A stretch of 64,000 nucleotides of DNA from Pseudomonas resinovorans NBRC 106553 (GCF_000412695.1 NC_021499.1:930001-994000), one strand, 5' to 3'; counted from the first letter of the stretch, positions 8,836-17,796 are shown. The notes: generated from the sequence alone by a model not told the origin. Numbers and translations: made by a program.

Positions 8836-10275
8836 ATGTTCGGCTTGGAGGCTCTCGATCTCGCCCGAATGCAGTTCGCCTTCACCGTGTCCTTCCACAT
8901 CATCTTCCCGGCCATCACCATCGGCCTGGCGAGCTACCTCGCCGTACTGGAAGGCCTGTGGCTGAAGACCCGGCAGGAGGTCTACCGCGACCTCTATCAC
9001 TTCTGGTCGAAGATATTCGCCGTCAACTTCGGCATGGGGGTGGTTTCCGGCCTGGTGATGGCCTACCAGTTCGGCACCAACTGGAGCGCCTTCTCCGACT
9101 TCGCCGGCGCGGTCACCGGGCCGCTGCTGACCTACGAGGTGCTCACCGCGTTCTTCCTCGAGGCGGGCTTCCTCGGCGTCATGCTGTTCGGCTGGAACCG
9201 CGTGGGGCCGGGCCTGCACTTCTTCTCCACGGTGATGGTGGCCATCGGCACCATCATTTCCACCTTCTGGATCCTCGCCTCCAACAGCTGGATGCAGACC
9301 CCCCAGGGCCACGAGATCATCGACGGCCGCGTGGTACCGGTGGACTGGCTGGCGGTGATCTTCAACCCGTCCTTCCCCTACCGCCTGCTGCACATGGCCA
9401 CCGCCGCCTTCCTCGCCACGGCCTTCTTCGTCGGCGCCTCGGCGGCCTGGCACCTGCTGCGCGGCCGTGACAACCCGGCCATCCGCAAGATGCTCTCCAT
9501 GGCCATGTGGATGGCGCTGATCGTCGCCCCGGTCCAGGCCTTCATCGGCGACCTGCACGGCCTCAATACCCTCAAGCACCAGCCGGTGAAGATCGCCGCG
9601 ATGGAAGGCCACTGGGACAACAGCGATGGCGAGCCCACGCCGCTGATCCTCTTCGGCTGGCCGGACATGGAGCGCGAGGAAACCCGCTTCAAGGTGGAGA
9701 TTCCCTTCCTCGGCAGCATCATCCTGACCCACAGCCTGGACAAGCAGGTGCCGGCGCTGAAGGAGTTCCCCAAGGAAGACCGCCCCAACGCCACCGTGGT
9801 GTTCTGGTCCTTCCGCATCATGGTCGCCCTCGGCCTGCTGATGATCCTGGTGGGCGTCTGGAGCCTGTGGCTGCGCTGGCGTGGCGGGCTGTTCCGCTCG
9901 CGGCCGTTCCTCTACCTCTGCCTGTGGATGGGGCCCTCGGGGCTGATCGCCATCCTCGCCGGCTGGTTCACCACCGAGATGGGCCGCCAGCCCTGGGTGG
10001 TCTACGGCCTGATGCGCACGGCCGATGCGGTTTCCAATCACAGCGTGACCCAGATGAGCCTGACCCTGGTGGCCTTCGTGGTGGTGTACTTCCTGCTCTT
10101 CGGTACCGGCATCGGCTACATGATGCGCCTGGTGCGCAAGGGGCCGGTCACCCATGAAGGCAAGGAACAGGGCATTGGCGGCCCCGGCCAGCACCGCACA
10201 CCCGCCCGCCCGATTTCGGCCAGCCAAGAGGGCATGGACGATGACGACAACGCTGCAACCGAGGCGAGGAACTGA
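8836..10275 (+). CDS. cioA: Cyanide-insensitive ubiquinol oxidase subunit I
   Basis: Subunit I (479 residues) of a bd-type quinol oxidase of the cytoplasmic membrane. It oxidises quinol and reduces oxygen without pumping protons. His21 (VSFHIIFP) and His186 (RLLHMAT) match the heme-ligand positions of CydA, and GWFTTEMGRQPW is a family signature. The segment after GDLHGLNTLKHQPVK is short, the short Q-loop form typical of CioA rather than E. coli CydA. An ANR-type site lies upstream. The gene is followed after 3 bases by cioB. The acidic, Asp/Asn-rich C-terminal tail is not conserved in the family. Confidence 0.95.
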   Translation: MFGLEALDLARMQFAFTVSFHIIFPAITIGLASYLAVLEGLWLKTRQEVYRDLYHFWSKIFAVNFGMGVVSGLVMAYQFGTNWSAFSDFAGAVTGPLLTYEVLTAFFLEAGFLGVMLFGWNRVGPGLHFFSTVMVAIGTIISTFWILASNSWMQTPQGHEIIDGRVVPVDWLAVIFNPSFPYRLLHMATAAFLATAFFVGASAAWHLLRGRDNPAIRKMLSMAMWMALIVAPVQAFIGDLHGLNTLKHQPVKIAAMEGHWDNSDGEPTPLILFGWPDMEREETRFKVEIPFLGSIILTHSLDKQVPALKEFPKEDRPNATVVFWSFRIMVALGLLMILVGVWSLWLRWRGGLFRSRPFLYLCLWMGPSGLIAILAGWFTTEMGRQPWVVYGLMRTADAVSNHSVTQMSLTLVAFVVVYFLLFGTGIGYMMRLVRKGPVTHEGKEQGIGGPGQHRTPARPISASQEGMDDDDNAATEARN

Positions 10276-10278
10276 ACC

Positions 10279-11286
10279 ATGGGCGTCGACCTTTCACTGA
10301 TCTGGGCCATCATCATCATCTTCGGCGTGATGATGTACGTGGTGATGGACGGTTTCGACCTCGGAATCGGCATCCTCTTCCCCTTCGTCAAGGACGATGG
10401 CGAGCGCGACGTGATGATGAACACCGTGGCGCCGGTCTGGGACGGCAACGAGACCTGGCTGATCCTCGGTGGCGCGGGCCTGTTCGGTGCCTTCCCGCTG
10501 GCCTATTCGGTGGTGCTCTCGGCCCTCTACCTGCCGCTGATCCTGATGCTGCTGGGGCTGATCTTCCGGGGCGTGGCCTTCGAGTTCCGCTTCAAGGCCA
10601 GGCCGGCCAAGCGGCACCTGTGGGACAAGGCCTTCATCGGCGGCTCGATCACCGCGACCTTCTTCCAGGGCGTGGCGCTCGGCGCCTACATCGAAGGCAT
10701 CCCGGTGGTGGACCGCGCCTTCGCCGGCGGCTCCCTGGACTGGCTGGCACCCTTCCCGCTGTTCTGCGGCCTGGGCCTGATCGCCGCCTACGCGCTGCTG
10801 GGCTGCACCTGGCTGATCATGAAGACCGAAGGTCGCCTGCAACAGCAGATGCACGACATGGCACGGCCGCTGGTGCTGGTGCTGCTGGGCATCACCGGCA
10901 TCGTCAGCATCTGGACCCCGCTGGCCCACGCGGACATCGCCGCCCGCTGGTTCAGCCTGCCCAACCTGTTCTGGTTCATGCCGGTGCCGATCCTGGTGCT
11001 GGTGTGCACCTGGGCGCTGCTGCGGGCGGTGGCCAACAACGCCCACCACGCGCCGTTCGTGCTGACCCTGGTGCTGATCTTCCTCGGCTACAGCGGCCTG
11101 GGGATCAGCCTCTGGCCCAACGTGATCCCGCCGTCCATCTCCATCTGGGACGCCGCCGCGCCGCCCCAGAGCCAGGGCTTCATGCTGGTGGGGGCGCTGT
11201 TCATCATCCCCTTCATCCTGATGTACACCGCCTGGAGCTACTACGTGTTCCGCGGCAAGGTGACCCAGGAAGACGGCTATCACTAG
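10279..11286 (+). CDS. cioB: Cyanide-insensitive ubiquinol oxidase subunit II
   Basis: A 335-residue partner of CioA with about eight or nine membrane helices. The N-terminus (MDGFDLGIG, then WDGNETWLILGGAGLFGAFP) is the CydB family signature; this subunit stabilises the hemes held in subunit I. Its length is typical of the Cio branch. It follows cioA by 3 bases with a GAGGCGAGG ribosome binding site inside the cioA end, and is followed 9 bases later by a DUF2474 gene, so the three are one transcription unit. Confidence 0.95.
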   Translation: MGVDLSLIWAIIIIFGVMMYVVMDGFDLGIGILFPFVKDDGERDVMMNTVAPVWDGNETWLILGGAGLFGAFPLAYSVVLSALYLPLILMLLGLIFRGVAFEFRFKARPAKRHLWDKAFIGGSITATFFQGVALGAYIEGIPVVDRAFAGGSLDWLAPFPLFCGLGLIAAYALLGCTWLIMKTEGRLQQQMHDMARPLVLVLLGITGIVSIWTPLAHADIAARWFSLPNLFWFMPVPILVLVCTWALLRAVANNAHHAPFVLTLVLIFLGYSGLGISLWPNVIPPSISIWDAAAPPQSQGFMLVGALFIIPFILMYTAWSYYVFRGKVTQEDGYH

Positions 11287-11295
11287 GAGCGTCCT

Positions 11296-11436
11296 GTGGA
11301 CAAGTCCGAGCGCAAACCCCTGTGGCAACGCCTGGCCTGGCTGCTGGGCATCTGGACCGCCAGCGTCCTGGCCCTGGGCGCGGTGGCCTACCTGCTGCGG
11401 ATGTTCATGGCGGCGGCGGGGTTGAGTACCCCGTAG
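11296..11436 (+). CDS. DUF2474 small membrane protein, third gene of the cio operon
   Basis: A 46-residue frame beginning with GTG: basic N-terminus with KPLWQRLAWLLGIW, one hydrophobic helix (about residues 12-34) and a short tail ending LSTP. This matches the DUF2474 family, tiny single-helix proteins encoded after cydAB/cioAB and thought to correspond to the small third subunit (CydX-like). It starts 9 bases after cioB, with AGGAGC before the GTG. Its TAG stop is formed by the first bases of a REPIN-like element, so the repeat may have set the present C-terminus. Confidence 0.8.
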   Translation: MDKSERKPLWQRLAWLLGIWTASVLALGAVAYLLRMFMAAAGLSTP

Positions 11437-11527
11437 GGGCGAATTCATTCGCCAAGCAGGCCGAAGGCGTGCCCTGTGAGCCTGGTGGGGCAGCTGCGCT
11501 GCCCATGGCGAATGAATTCGCCCCTAC
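11433..11527. repeat. REPIN-like inverted repeat, family A, copy 2
   Basis: Left arm GTAGGGGCGAATTCATTCGC and right arm GCGAATGAATTCGCCCCTAC are exact inverted copies. The inner part holds a second palindrome (GGCAGCTGCGCTGCCC). It separates the convergent cio operon and rlmG and overlaps the DUF2474 stop codon. Confidence 0.9.
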
Positions 11528-11545
11528 AAGGTTCTGGAGGCTGCG

Positions 11546-12664
11546 TTACTTGCTGGCTTTCAGCACCACGAACTTCGGCGTCGCCGCCACTTGCTCCACC
11601 CCACGGAACAGGCGCTTGAGCTTGGCGTGATAGCCCAGGTGGCGGTTGCCCACTATCCACAGCTCGCCACCCGCCACCAGGGCGTTGCGCGCCTGGACGA
11701 ACATGCGCCAGGCGAGGAAGTCGCCCACCACCTGCTGCTGGTGGAAGGGCGGGTTGCACAGCACCAGGTCCAGGGAGTCCGCCGGTTGCTCGGCCAGGCC
11801 GTCGCCGGCGCGGATATCCGCCGGGCGCTCGCCGAGGGCGGCACGCCAGTTTTCCCGGGCCGACTGCACGGCCATGTAGGACTCGTCCACCAGGGTCATC
11901 TGCGCCTGGGGATTGTTCAGGGCGTAGACGATGCCCAGCACGCCGTTGCCGCAGCCCAGGTCCGCCGCACGGACGTCCGCGAGGCTGCGCGGCAGGTGCG
12001 GGAGGAAGGCGCGGGTGCCGATATCCAGGCCCTCGCGGCAGAACACGTTGGCGTGGTTGAGCAGGGTGAGTCGCGGCTGCTCCAGCTGGTAACGGCTGGG
12101 GTAGGGCGAGGCGACGGCCGGCTTCTGTTCGGGAGTGGCGATCAGCAGGCGCGCCTTCTTCACCGCCAGGGACGGTTGCATCGGGCCGATGTACTTCGCC
12201 AGCAGGTCGCCCGCGGCATGGGGCAGGTGCTTGACCATGCCGGCCGCCACCACGGTGGCGCCGGGGGCCAGTTGGCCATGCAGGCGGATCAGCTGTTCTT
12301 CGAGCAACGCCAGGGTCTTGGGCACGCGAATCAGCACCCGGTCGAAGGGCCCGCTGCACGCCTCGCTGGCCGGCACGAAACGCACCGGCGCCAGCTGGTT
12401 GCGCGCCAGGTTGCGCTCAAGGGCGATGTGGCCCAGGTGCGAGTCGCCGCTGCTGGTGACCTGGGCGAAGGGCGCGAGGCTCGCGGCCAGGGCGCCGAAG
12501 CTGTCGTTGAGCACCAGGATGCGGGTATCCGCCGAGATGCCCTGCTCATGCAGGTGGTTGAGCAGGTATTCGTCTGCGGCGTCGAAGGCCAGCAGCGGGT
12601 CGTCCTGCTGTTCGGGCTGACGGACCAGGTCGAGCTGGGCGAAAGGCGTAGCGAATATAGGCAT
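11546..12664 (-). CDS. rlmG: 23S rRNA m2G1835 methyltransferase
   Basis: A 372-residue RsmC/RlmG-type class I methyltransferase that methylates the exocyclic amine of G1835 in 23S rRNA with S-adenosylmethionine. The C-terminal catalytic half carries the SAM motif ADLGCGNGVLG and the NPPF tetrad (LVLCNPPFH) specific to base-amine methylation. The N-terminal half is a degenerate methyltransferase-like domain, as expected for this duplicated family. The ATG at 12664 (MPIFATPFAQLDL) is chosen because it gives the family length; a start at 12772 would run into the divergent fpr gene. Confidence 0.92.
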   Translation of the reverse strand: MPIFATPFAQLDLVRQPEQQDDPLLAFDAADEYLLNHLHEQGISADTRILVLNDSFGALAASLAPFAQVTSSGDSHLGHIALERNLARNQLAPVRFVPASEACSGPFDRVLIRVPKTLALLEEQLIRLHGQLAPGATVVAAGMVKHLPHAAGDLLAKYIGPMQPSLAVKKARLLIATPEQKPAVASPYPSRYQLEQPRLTLLNHANVFCREGLDIGTRAFLPHLPRSLADVRAADLGCGNGVLGIVYALNNPQAQMTLVDESYMAVQSARENWRAALGERPADIRAGDGLAEQPADSLDLVLCNPPFHQQQVVGDFLAWRMFVQARNALVAGGELWIVGNRHLGYHAKLKRLFRGVEQVAATPKFVVLKASK

Positions 12665-12746
12665 AAGAACCGGCGGTGTTTCTGCGGGCCGCTTTGCGAG
12701 ACACTGGAGCGGCCTTTGGACGAATCGGAAAGAGTGGGAGCGGAGT

Positions 12747-13523
12747 ATGACCGCCAGCGAAGAGAAGTTCACCCGTCAGACCCTGCAGGACGTGCAGACC
12801 CTGACGCCCAACCTGTTCACCCTGCGTACCACCCGCGATGCGGGCTTCCGCTTCCGCGCCGGGCAGTTCGCCCGCCTGGGGGTCACCAAGACCGACGGCA
12901 GCACCGTCTGGCGCGCCTATTCCATGGTGTCGGCGCCCCATGACGAGCACCTGGAGTTCTTCTCGATCGTCGTGCCCGGTGGCGAGTTCACCAGCGAGCT
13001 GTCGCGCCTGAAGGAAGGCGACACCCTGATGGTGGACAAGCAGGCTTTCGGCTTCCTTACCCTCGACCGCTTCATCGATGGCCGCGACCTCTGGCTGCTG
13101 GCCACCGGCACCGGCCTGGCGCCCTTCCTGTCGATCCTCCAGGACCTGGAAGTCTGGCAGCGCTTCGAGCGCATCATCCTGGTCTACAGCGTGCGCAACG
13201 CCGCGGAGCTGGCCTACCAGCCGCTGATCGACGACCTGAAGAACCGCGACTACCTGGACGGCGTCGCCGACAAGCTGCTGTACATCCCGGTGGTGACCCG
13301 CGAGGAAGTGCCCGGCGCCTTGCACGGGCGCATCACCACCCTGATCGAGAACGGCGAGCTGGAACGCGCCGCCGGCCTGGCGCTGACCCCGGAGCATTCC
13401 CGCGTGATGCTCTGCGGCAACCCGCAGATGATCGACGACACCCGCGCCGTGCTGAAAAGGCGCGACATGAACCTCAGCCTGACCCGCCGGCCGGGGCAGG
13501 TGGCGGTGGAAAACTACTGGTAA
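12747..13523 (+). CDS. fpr: Ferredoxin--NADP reductase
   Basis: A 258-residue FAD protein that exchanges electrons between NADPH and ferredoxin or flavodoxin, used in redox balance and oxidative stress. The FAD-binding motif RAYSMVSAP is near residues 54-62 and the NADP-binding GTGLAPFLSIL is near 117-127. The protein ends VENYW, and a C-terminal aromatic residue is typical of bacterial subclass-I Fpr. The start has GGAG about seven bases upstream. It is divergent from rlmG; the regulator FinR, adjacent to fpr in some pseudomonads, is not seen here. Confidence 0.94.
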   Translation: MTASEEKFTRQTLQDVQTLTPNLFTLRTTRDAGFRFRAGQFARLGVTKTDGSTVWRAYSMVSAPHDEHLEFFSIVVPGGEFTSELSRLKEGDTLMVDKQAFGFLTLDRFIDGRDLWLLATGTGLAPFLSILQDLEVWQRFERIILVYSVRNAAELAYQPLIDDLKNRDYLDGVADKLLYIPVVTREEVPGALHGRITTLIENGELERAAGLALTPEHSRVMLCGNPQMIDDTRAVLKRRDMNLSLTRRPGQVAVENYW

Positions 13524-13542
13524 GGCAAGGCACGGAAGCTTC

Positions 13543-13573
13543 CGTAGGATGGGTAGAGCGGAGCGAAACCCAT
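13543..13573. repeat. Half copy of repeat family B
   Basis: GTAGGATGGGTAGAGCGGAG followed by CGAAACCCATGC matches one arm of the longer inverted repeats at 29440, 30818 and 44942. The opposite arm is missing here. It lies 19 bases after the fpr stop. Confidence 0.65.
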
Positions 13574-13606
13574 GCTGCCTGGTAAAGCAGCGAACGCCGC
13601 TTTCTT

Positions 13607-13696
13607 GTGGGGGCGATTTCAATCGTCAAGGGCTGCGCAGCAGCCCCCTTCGGGCCCGGTAGGGCAGGCCTGCTTGGCGAATGAATTCGCCCCTAC
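13607..13696. repeat. REPIN-like inverted repeat, family A, copy 3
   Basis: The right arm GCGAATGAATTCGCCCCTAC is intact and the left arm is degenerate (GTGGGGGCGATTTCAATCGT). The inner part has GGGCTGCGCAGCAGCCC. It ends 2 bases from the stop codon of the small minus-strand gene that follows. Confidence 0.8.
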
Positions 13697-13698
13697 GT

Positions 13699-13941
13699 TC
13701 AAGCGTCCAGCTCAATGCGCGTACAACCCCCATCACACCTTCCCGGACAACCGCACCCCGTGCTGCTGCGCCCGGTGGCGCGCTCCATGCGCCGGGCCAC
13801 CGGTTCGTCGTCGGCGAAGGGCAGCATGGTGGCTTCGTCGATCTGCCGCTGGCTGCGGCCACCCAGGCAGGCCTGGGTGGCGAGGAAGAAGAAGGTGGCG
13901 GCGGCCAGGCTGAGCAGGGCGTAGAGGCTTTCGCTATCCAT
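13699..13941 (-). CDS. Small single-helix protein with Cys-rich tail, partner of the orphan ccoN
   Basis: An 80-residue protein: an N-terminal membrane helix (about residues 5-22), a polar middle ([24 protein letters not shown]) and a tail with four cysteines in [11 protein letters not shown]. The ATG overlaps the end of ccoN by 8 bases, so the two are translationally coupled. From memory, the orphan ccoN4 of P. aeruginosa is also followed by a small unknown gene (PA4134). Topology resembles small CcoQ/CcoS-type oxidase accessories, but the Cys tail is not a feature of those. A role in metal or heme delivery, or oxidase assembly, is inference. Confidence 0.75.
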   Translation of the reverse strand: MDSESLYALLSLAAATFFFLATQACLGGRSQRQIDEATMLPFADDEPVARRMERATGRSSTGCGCPGRCDGGCTRIELDA

Positions 13942-15370
13942 GGGCCACCGCCTGCGGCACCGTTTCGGTGGTGCGTGCATCGCCCACCCGCACCGTGCGC
14001 CAGGTATTCCAGGCCATCAGCAGCATCCCGGTCAGGAAGAAGGCGCCGCCGAGCAGGCGCACCGCGAAGCCGGCGTGGCTGGCTTCCAGTGCCTCGACGA
14101 AGGAGTAGGTGAGGGTGCCGTCCTCGTTCACCGCGCGCCACATCAGGCCCTGGGTGATGCCGTTGACCCACATCGAGGCGATGTAGAGCACGGTGCCGAT
14201 GGTGGCCAGCCAGAAGTGCGCGTTGATCAGGCCGACGCTGTGCATTCCTTCGCGACCCCAGAGACGCGGGATCAGGTGGTACAGCGAGCCGATGGTGATC
14301 ATCGCCACCCAGCCCAGGGCCCCGGCGTGCACGTGGCCGATGGTCCAGTCGGTGTAGTGGGACAGCGCGTTCACGGTCTTGATGGCCATCATCGGCCCCT
14401 CGAAGGTACTCATGCCGTAGAAGGCCAGAGACACCACCAAAAAGCGCAGGACCGGGTCTTCGCGCAACTTATGCCAGGCCCCGGAGAGGGTCATCATGCC
14501 GTTGATCATGCCGCCCCAGCTGGGCGCCAGGAGGATGATCGACATCACCATGCCGAGGGACTGCGCCCAGTCGGGCAGGGCGGTGTAGTGCAGGTGGTGC
14601 GGGCCGGCCCAGATGTACAGGGTGATCAGCGCCCAGAAGTGGACGATGGACAGCCGGTAGGAATAGACCGGGCGATTGGCCTGCTTGGGGATGAAGTAGT
14701 ACATCATCCCGAGGAAGCCGGTGGTGAGGAAGAAGCCCACCGCGTTGTGGCCGTACCACCACTGGACCATGGCGTCGGTGGCCCCGGAATACATCGAGTA
14801 GGACTTGAACCAGCTAACCGGGATGGCCATGTGGTTGACGATGTGCAGCATGGCCGTCACCAGGATGAAGGCGCCGAAGAACCAGTTGCCCACGTAGATG
14901 TGCCGGGTCTTGCGCTTCATGACAGTGCCGAAGAACACCACCGCGTAGGCCACCCAGACGATGCCCATCCACACCGCGCCGGCGAACTCCACCTCGGCGT
15001 ATTCCTTGGTGGTGGTCAGGCCCTGGGGCAGGGTGACCAGCAGGATCAGCGCCAGCGCCTGCCAGCCCCAGAAGGTGAAGGGCACCAGCGGGCCGCCGAA
15101 CAGCCGCGCCTGGCAGGTGCGCTGCACCGTGTAGTAGCTGGTGGCGAACAGCGCGCTGCCTCCGAAGGCGAAGATCACCAGGTTGGTGTGCAGCGGCCGC
15201 AGGCGGCCGAAGCTGGTCCAGGGCAGGTCGAGGTTCAGTTCCGGCCAGACGAGCTGGGCGGCGATGAACACCCCCATGCCCATGCCGACGATGCCCCAGA
15301 CCAGGGTCGTCAGGACAAACTGGCGGACCACCTGGTAGTCGTAGGACGGTTCCGGGATTGCGGTGTTCAT
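13934..15370 (-). CDS. ccoN: Orphan cbb3-type cytochrome c oxidase catalytic subunit I (CcoN4-like)
   Basis: A 478-residue, 12-helix heme-copper oxidase subunit. Expected ligand regions are present: RPLHTNL (low-spin heme), GHNAVGF and GPHHLHYT (CuB and active site), and [10 protein letters not shown] (heme b3). No ccoO, ccoP or ccoGHIS genes are near, so it must use subunits encoded elsewhere. In P. aeruginosa, orphan CcoN subunits form hybrid oxidases, and CcoN4 is linked to cyanide tolerance and biofilm respiration. The ATG at 15370 is preferred: GAAAGG lies upstream and the protein then begins as in the family ([13 protein letters not shown]). Its divergent neighbour is a siroheme reductase, as in the PA4130-PA4133 region. 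Confidence 0.92.
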   Translation of the reverse strand: MNTAIPEPSYDYQVVRQFVLTTLVWGIVGMGMGVFIAAQLVWPELNLDLPWTSFGRLRPLHTNLVIFAFGGSALFATSYYTVQRTCQARLFGGPLVPFTFWGWQALALILLVTLPQGLTTTKEYAEVEFAGAVWMGIVWVAYAVVFFGTVMKRKTRHIYVGNWFFGAFILVTAMLHIVNHMAIPVSWFKSYSMYSGATDAMVQWWYGHNAVGFFLTTGFLGMMYYFIPKQANRPVYSYRLSIVHFWALITLYIWAGPHHLHYTALPDWAQSLGMVMSIILLAPSWGGMINGMMTLSGAWHKLREDPVLRFLVVSLAFYGMSTFEGPMMAIKTVNALSHYTDWTIGHVHAGALGWVAMITIGSLYHLIPRLWGREGMHSVGLINAHFWLATIGTVLYIASMWVNGITQGLMWRAVNEDGTLTYSFVEALEASHAGFAVRLLGGAFFLTGMLLMAWNTWRTVRVGDARTTETVPQAVAHG

Positions 15371-15486
15371 GTGCGGGCCTTTCGAGTGGGAGAGATTGGC
15401 GGACGCCATTCTGGAAAGGTCGCTGAAATGGAAACAGACTCAGATAATCTGGCTTTTTAGAGCTCAGACAGGTGGGTAAGCCCCGT

Positions 15487-15543
15487 GTAGGAGAGAGCTC
15501 TGCTCGCGAAGCGCGTCAAATCGCGAGCAGCGCTCGCTCCTAC
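15487..15543. repeat. Inverted repeat in the ccoN / reductase divergent region
   Basis: The ends GTAGGAG and CTCCTAC, with inner arms CTGCTCGCGA and TCGCGAGCAG, form a long imperfect hairpin. A related single arm (CGCTCCTACGG) occurs near 22424. It lies between the divergent promoters of ccoN and the reductase gene. No ANR-type box was found in 15371-15652. Confidence 0.7.
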
Positions 15544-15652
15544 ACCGGTCGAACCATCTGATACGGTTTTTCCTGTCGGACCTGGCGCTGTTTCCTACTC
15601 GCTCGCGCACCCATAGTGAAGGCCCCCGCACGCCTCGCTGGAGCCCGCTTGC

Positions 15653-17323
15653 ATGTACCACTACGACGACTACGACCGCGCCCTGGTGCAGGAGCGCGTG
15701 GCGCAATTCCGCGACCAGGTGGCGCGGCGCATCAGCGGCGAGCTGACGGAAGAGGAGTTCCTGCCGCTGCGCCTGCAGAACGGCCTGTACCTGCAGAAGC
15801 ACGCCTACATGCTGCGGGTGGCGATTCCCTACGGCACCCTGTCGTCGAACCAGCTGCGCTGCCTGGCGCGCATCGCCCGTGAGCACGACCGTGGCTATGG
15901 CCACTTCACCACCCGGCAGAACATCCAGTTCAACTGGATCGAGCTGGCCGAGGTGCCGGACATCCTCCAGCAACTGGCCGAGGTGGAGATGCACGCCATC
16001 CAGACCTCCGGCAACTGCGTGCGCAACATCACCACCGAGGCCTTCGCCGGGGTGGCCGCCGATGAGCTGCTGGACCCGCGCCCGCTGGCCGAGATCCTCC
16101 GCCAGTGGTCCACCATCAACCCGGAATTCCTCTTCCTGCCGCGCAAGTTCAAGATCGCCCTGTGCGCGGCGGAGGAAGACCGCGCCGCCATCCAGATGCA
16201 CGACATCGGCCTCTACCTGTACCGCGACGATGCCGGCGAAATGCGCCTGCGGGTGCTGGTGGGTGGCGGCCTGGGGCGCACGCCCATCCTCGGCCAGCAG
16301 ATTCGCGACGGCCTGCACTGGCGCCACCTGCTGTCCTATGTCGAGGCCATCCTGCGGGTCTACAACCGCCATGGGCGGCGTGACAACAAGTACAAGGCGC
16401 GGATCAAGATCCTGGTCAAGGCGCTGGGCATCGAGGCGTTCGCCCGCGAGGTGGAGGCCGAGTGGCAGCACCTGAAGGACGGTCCCGCCGAACTCACCGA
16501 GGCCGAATACCAGCGCGTGGCCGCCAGCTTCGATGCGCCGGCCTACGCCCGCCTGGACGATGCCGACCTGGATTTCGGCAGCGCCCTGGCACGGGACCCC
16601 GAGTTCGCCCGCTGGTGCGCGCGCAACCTGCAACCGCACAAGGTGCCGGGCTACGCCGCGGTGGTGTTGTCCACCAAGCCGGGGCCGGACATGCCGCCCG
16701 GCGACGTGACCGCCGCGCAGATGGAGGCGGTGGCCGATTGGGCCGAACGCTTCGGTTTCGGCGAGATCCGCATCGCCCACGAACAGAACCTGGTGCTGCC
16801 CGACGTGCCCAAGGCCGATCTCCACGGGCTCTGGCGACTGGCCTGCGAGCAGGGCCTGGCCACCGCCAACATCGGCCTGCTCACCGACATCATCGCCTGC
16901 CCGGGCGGCGACTACTGCGCACTGGCCAACGCCAAGTCGATCCCCATCGCCCAGGCGATCCAGGCGCGCTTCCAGGACCCGCAGGCGTTGCAGGACCTCG
17001 GCGAGCTGAGCCTGAACATCTCCGGCTGCATGAACGCCTGTGGCCATCACCACATCGGCAACATCGGCATCCTCGGGGTGGATAAGGGCGGCAGCGAGTG
17101 GTACCAGATCACCCTCGGCGGCGCCCAGGGCATGCACAGCGAACTGGGCAAGGTGATCGGCCCGTCCTTCAGTGCCGATGAGGTGCCCGACGTGATCGAA
17201 AAGGTGGTGGACACCTACCGCGACTACCGCGAAGCCGAGGAGCGTTTCGTCGACACGGTGCGGCGCATCGGCCTGGAGCCCTTCAAGGAGCGGGTCTACG
17301 CCCGCGCGGAGGTGCCGGCATGA
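15653..17323 (+). CDS. Siroheme nitrite/sulfite reductase
   Basis: A 556-residue single-chain ferredoxin-type assimilatory nitrite/sulfite reductase. It has the duplicated ferrodoxin-like halves and the 4Fe-4S/siroheme ligands CPGGDYC and CMNACGHH in the C-terminal half. No FAD or NADH domain is present, so it is not NirB. Strong similarity to CysI of Pseudomonas (DEYD-like start MYHYDDYDRALV; HGRRDNKYKARIK) makes sulfite a possible substrate. The neighbouring ccoN points instead to the PA4130 type, which is induced by cyanide in P. aeruginosa. Its stop overlaps the next start by 4 bases. Confidence 0.88.
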   Translation: MYHYDDYDRALVQERVAQFRDQVARRISGELTEEEFLPLRLQNGLYLQKHAYMLRVAIPYGTLSSNQLRCLARIAREHDRGYGHFTTRQNIQFNWIELAEVPDILQQLAEVEMHAIQTSGNCVRNITTEAFAGVAADELLDPRPLAEILRQWSTINPEFLFLPRKFKIALCAAEEDRAAIQMHDIGLYLYRDDAGEMRLRVLVGGGLGRTPILGQQIRDGLHWRHLLSYVEAILRVYNRHGRRDNKYKARIKILVKALGIEAFAREVEAEWQHLKDGPAELTEAEYQRVAASFDAPAYARLDDADLDFGSALARDPEFARWCARNLQPHKVPGYAAVVLSTKPGPDMPPGDVTAAQMEAVADWAERFGFGEIRIAHEQNLVLPDVPKADLHGLWRLACEQGLATANIGLLTDIIACPGGDYCALANAKSIPIAQAIQARFQDPQALQDLGELSLNISGCMNACGHHHIGNIGILGVDKGGSEWYQITLGGAQGMHSELGKVIGPSFSADEVPDVIEKVVDTYRDYREAEERFVDTVRRIGLEPFKERVYARAEVPA

Positions 17324-17796
17324 ACAACCTGATCAAGCTGCTGGACGGTCAGGCCCGCCTGGTGGACGACCCCTGGAGCCTGGTGCGCGAAGCACAAGGG
17401 GCGCTGCCGGAGGGGCCGCTGATCCTGCCGCTGGCGCTCTGGCGCGAGCGCGACGGCGCTGACGGACTGCTGCTGCAGCCGGATGACGAGGTGGAGGCGC
17501 TGGGGCCGCTGCTGTCCGGGGTGCCGCTGATCGCCGTCGAGTTCCCCAGCTTCCGTGACGGTCGCGGCTACAGCCAGGCCTACCTGCTACGCACCCGCCT
17601 CGGCTGGCGCGGCGAGCTGCGCGCGGTGGGCGATGTGCTGCGCGACCAGCTCAGCCATATGCGCCAGTGCGGCTTCGATGCCTTCGCCGTGCGCGAGGAT
17701 AAATCCGCTGAGGATGCCTTGAAGGGATTGGCCGGATTGAGCGTGCTCTATGGCCGTTCGGTGATAGAGCCAAGACCGCTATTTCGTAGGCGCTAA
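17320..17796 (+). CDS. DUF934 protein, partner of siroheme reductase
   Basis: A 158-residue protein of the DUF934 family, which is almost always coded next to a CysI-like sulfite/nitrite reductase. Visible features are LLDGQARLVDDPW at the N-terminus, the central segment VPLIAVEFPSFRDGRGYSQAYLLR, and RAVGDVLRDQLSHMRQCGFDAFAVRED. The ATG overlaps the reductase stop by 4 bases, so the two are coupled. The molecular role is not known; help in cofactor or electron delivery to the reductase is inference from this fixed pairing. Confidence 0.85.
   Translation: MNNLIKLLDGQARLVDDPWSLVREAQGALPEGPLILPLALWRERDGADGLLLQPDDEVEALGPLLSGVPLIAVEFPSFRDGRGYSQAYLLRTRLGWRGELRAVGDVLRDQLSHMRQCGFDAFAVREDKSAEDALKGLAGLSVLYGRSVIEPRPLFRRR

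Noticed and set aside
11546..12772. Longer N-terminus for RlmG beginning at 12772
   Set aside because: It would overlap the start of divergent fpr and add 36 residues not found in the family; ATG at 12664 fits.
13934..15370. A complete cbb3 oxidase operon
   Set aside because: No ccoO, ccoP, ccoQ or ccoGHIS genes are on either side; only the catalytic subunit and one small gene are present.
15653..17323. Assimilatory NADH-nitrite reductase NirB
   Set aside because: The protein has only the siroheme/4Fe-4S reductase part and lacks FAD and NADH-binding domains.
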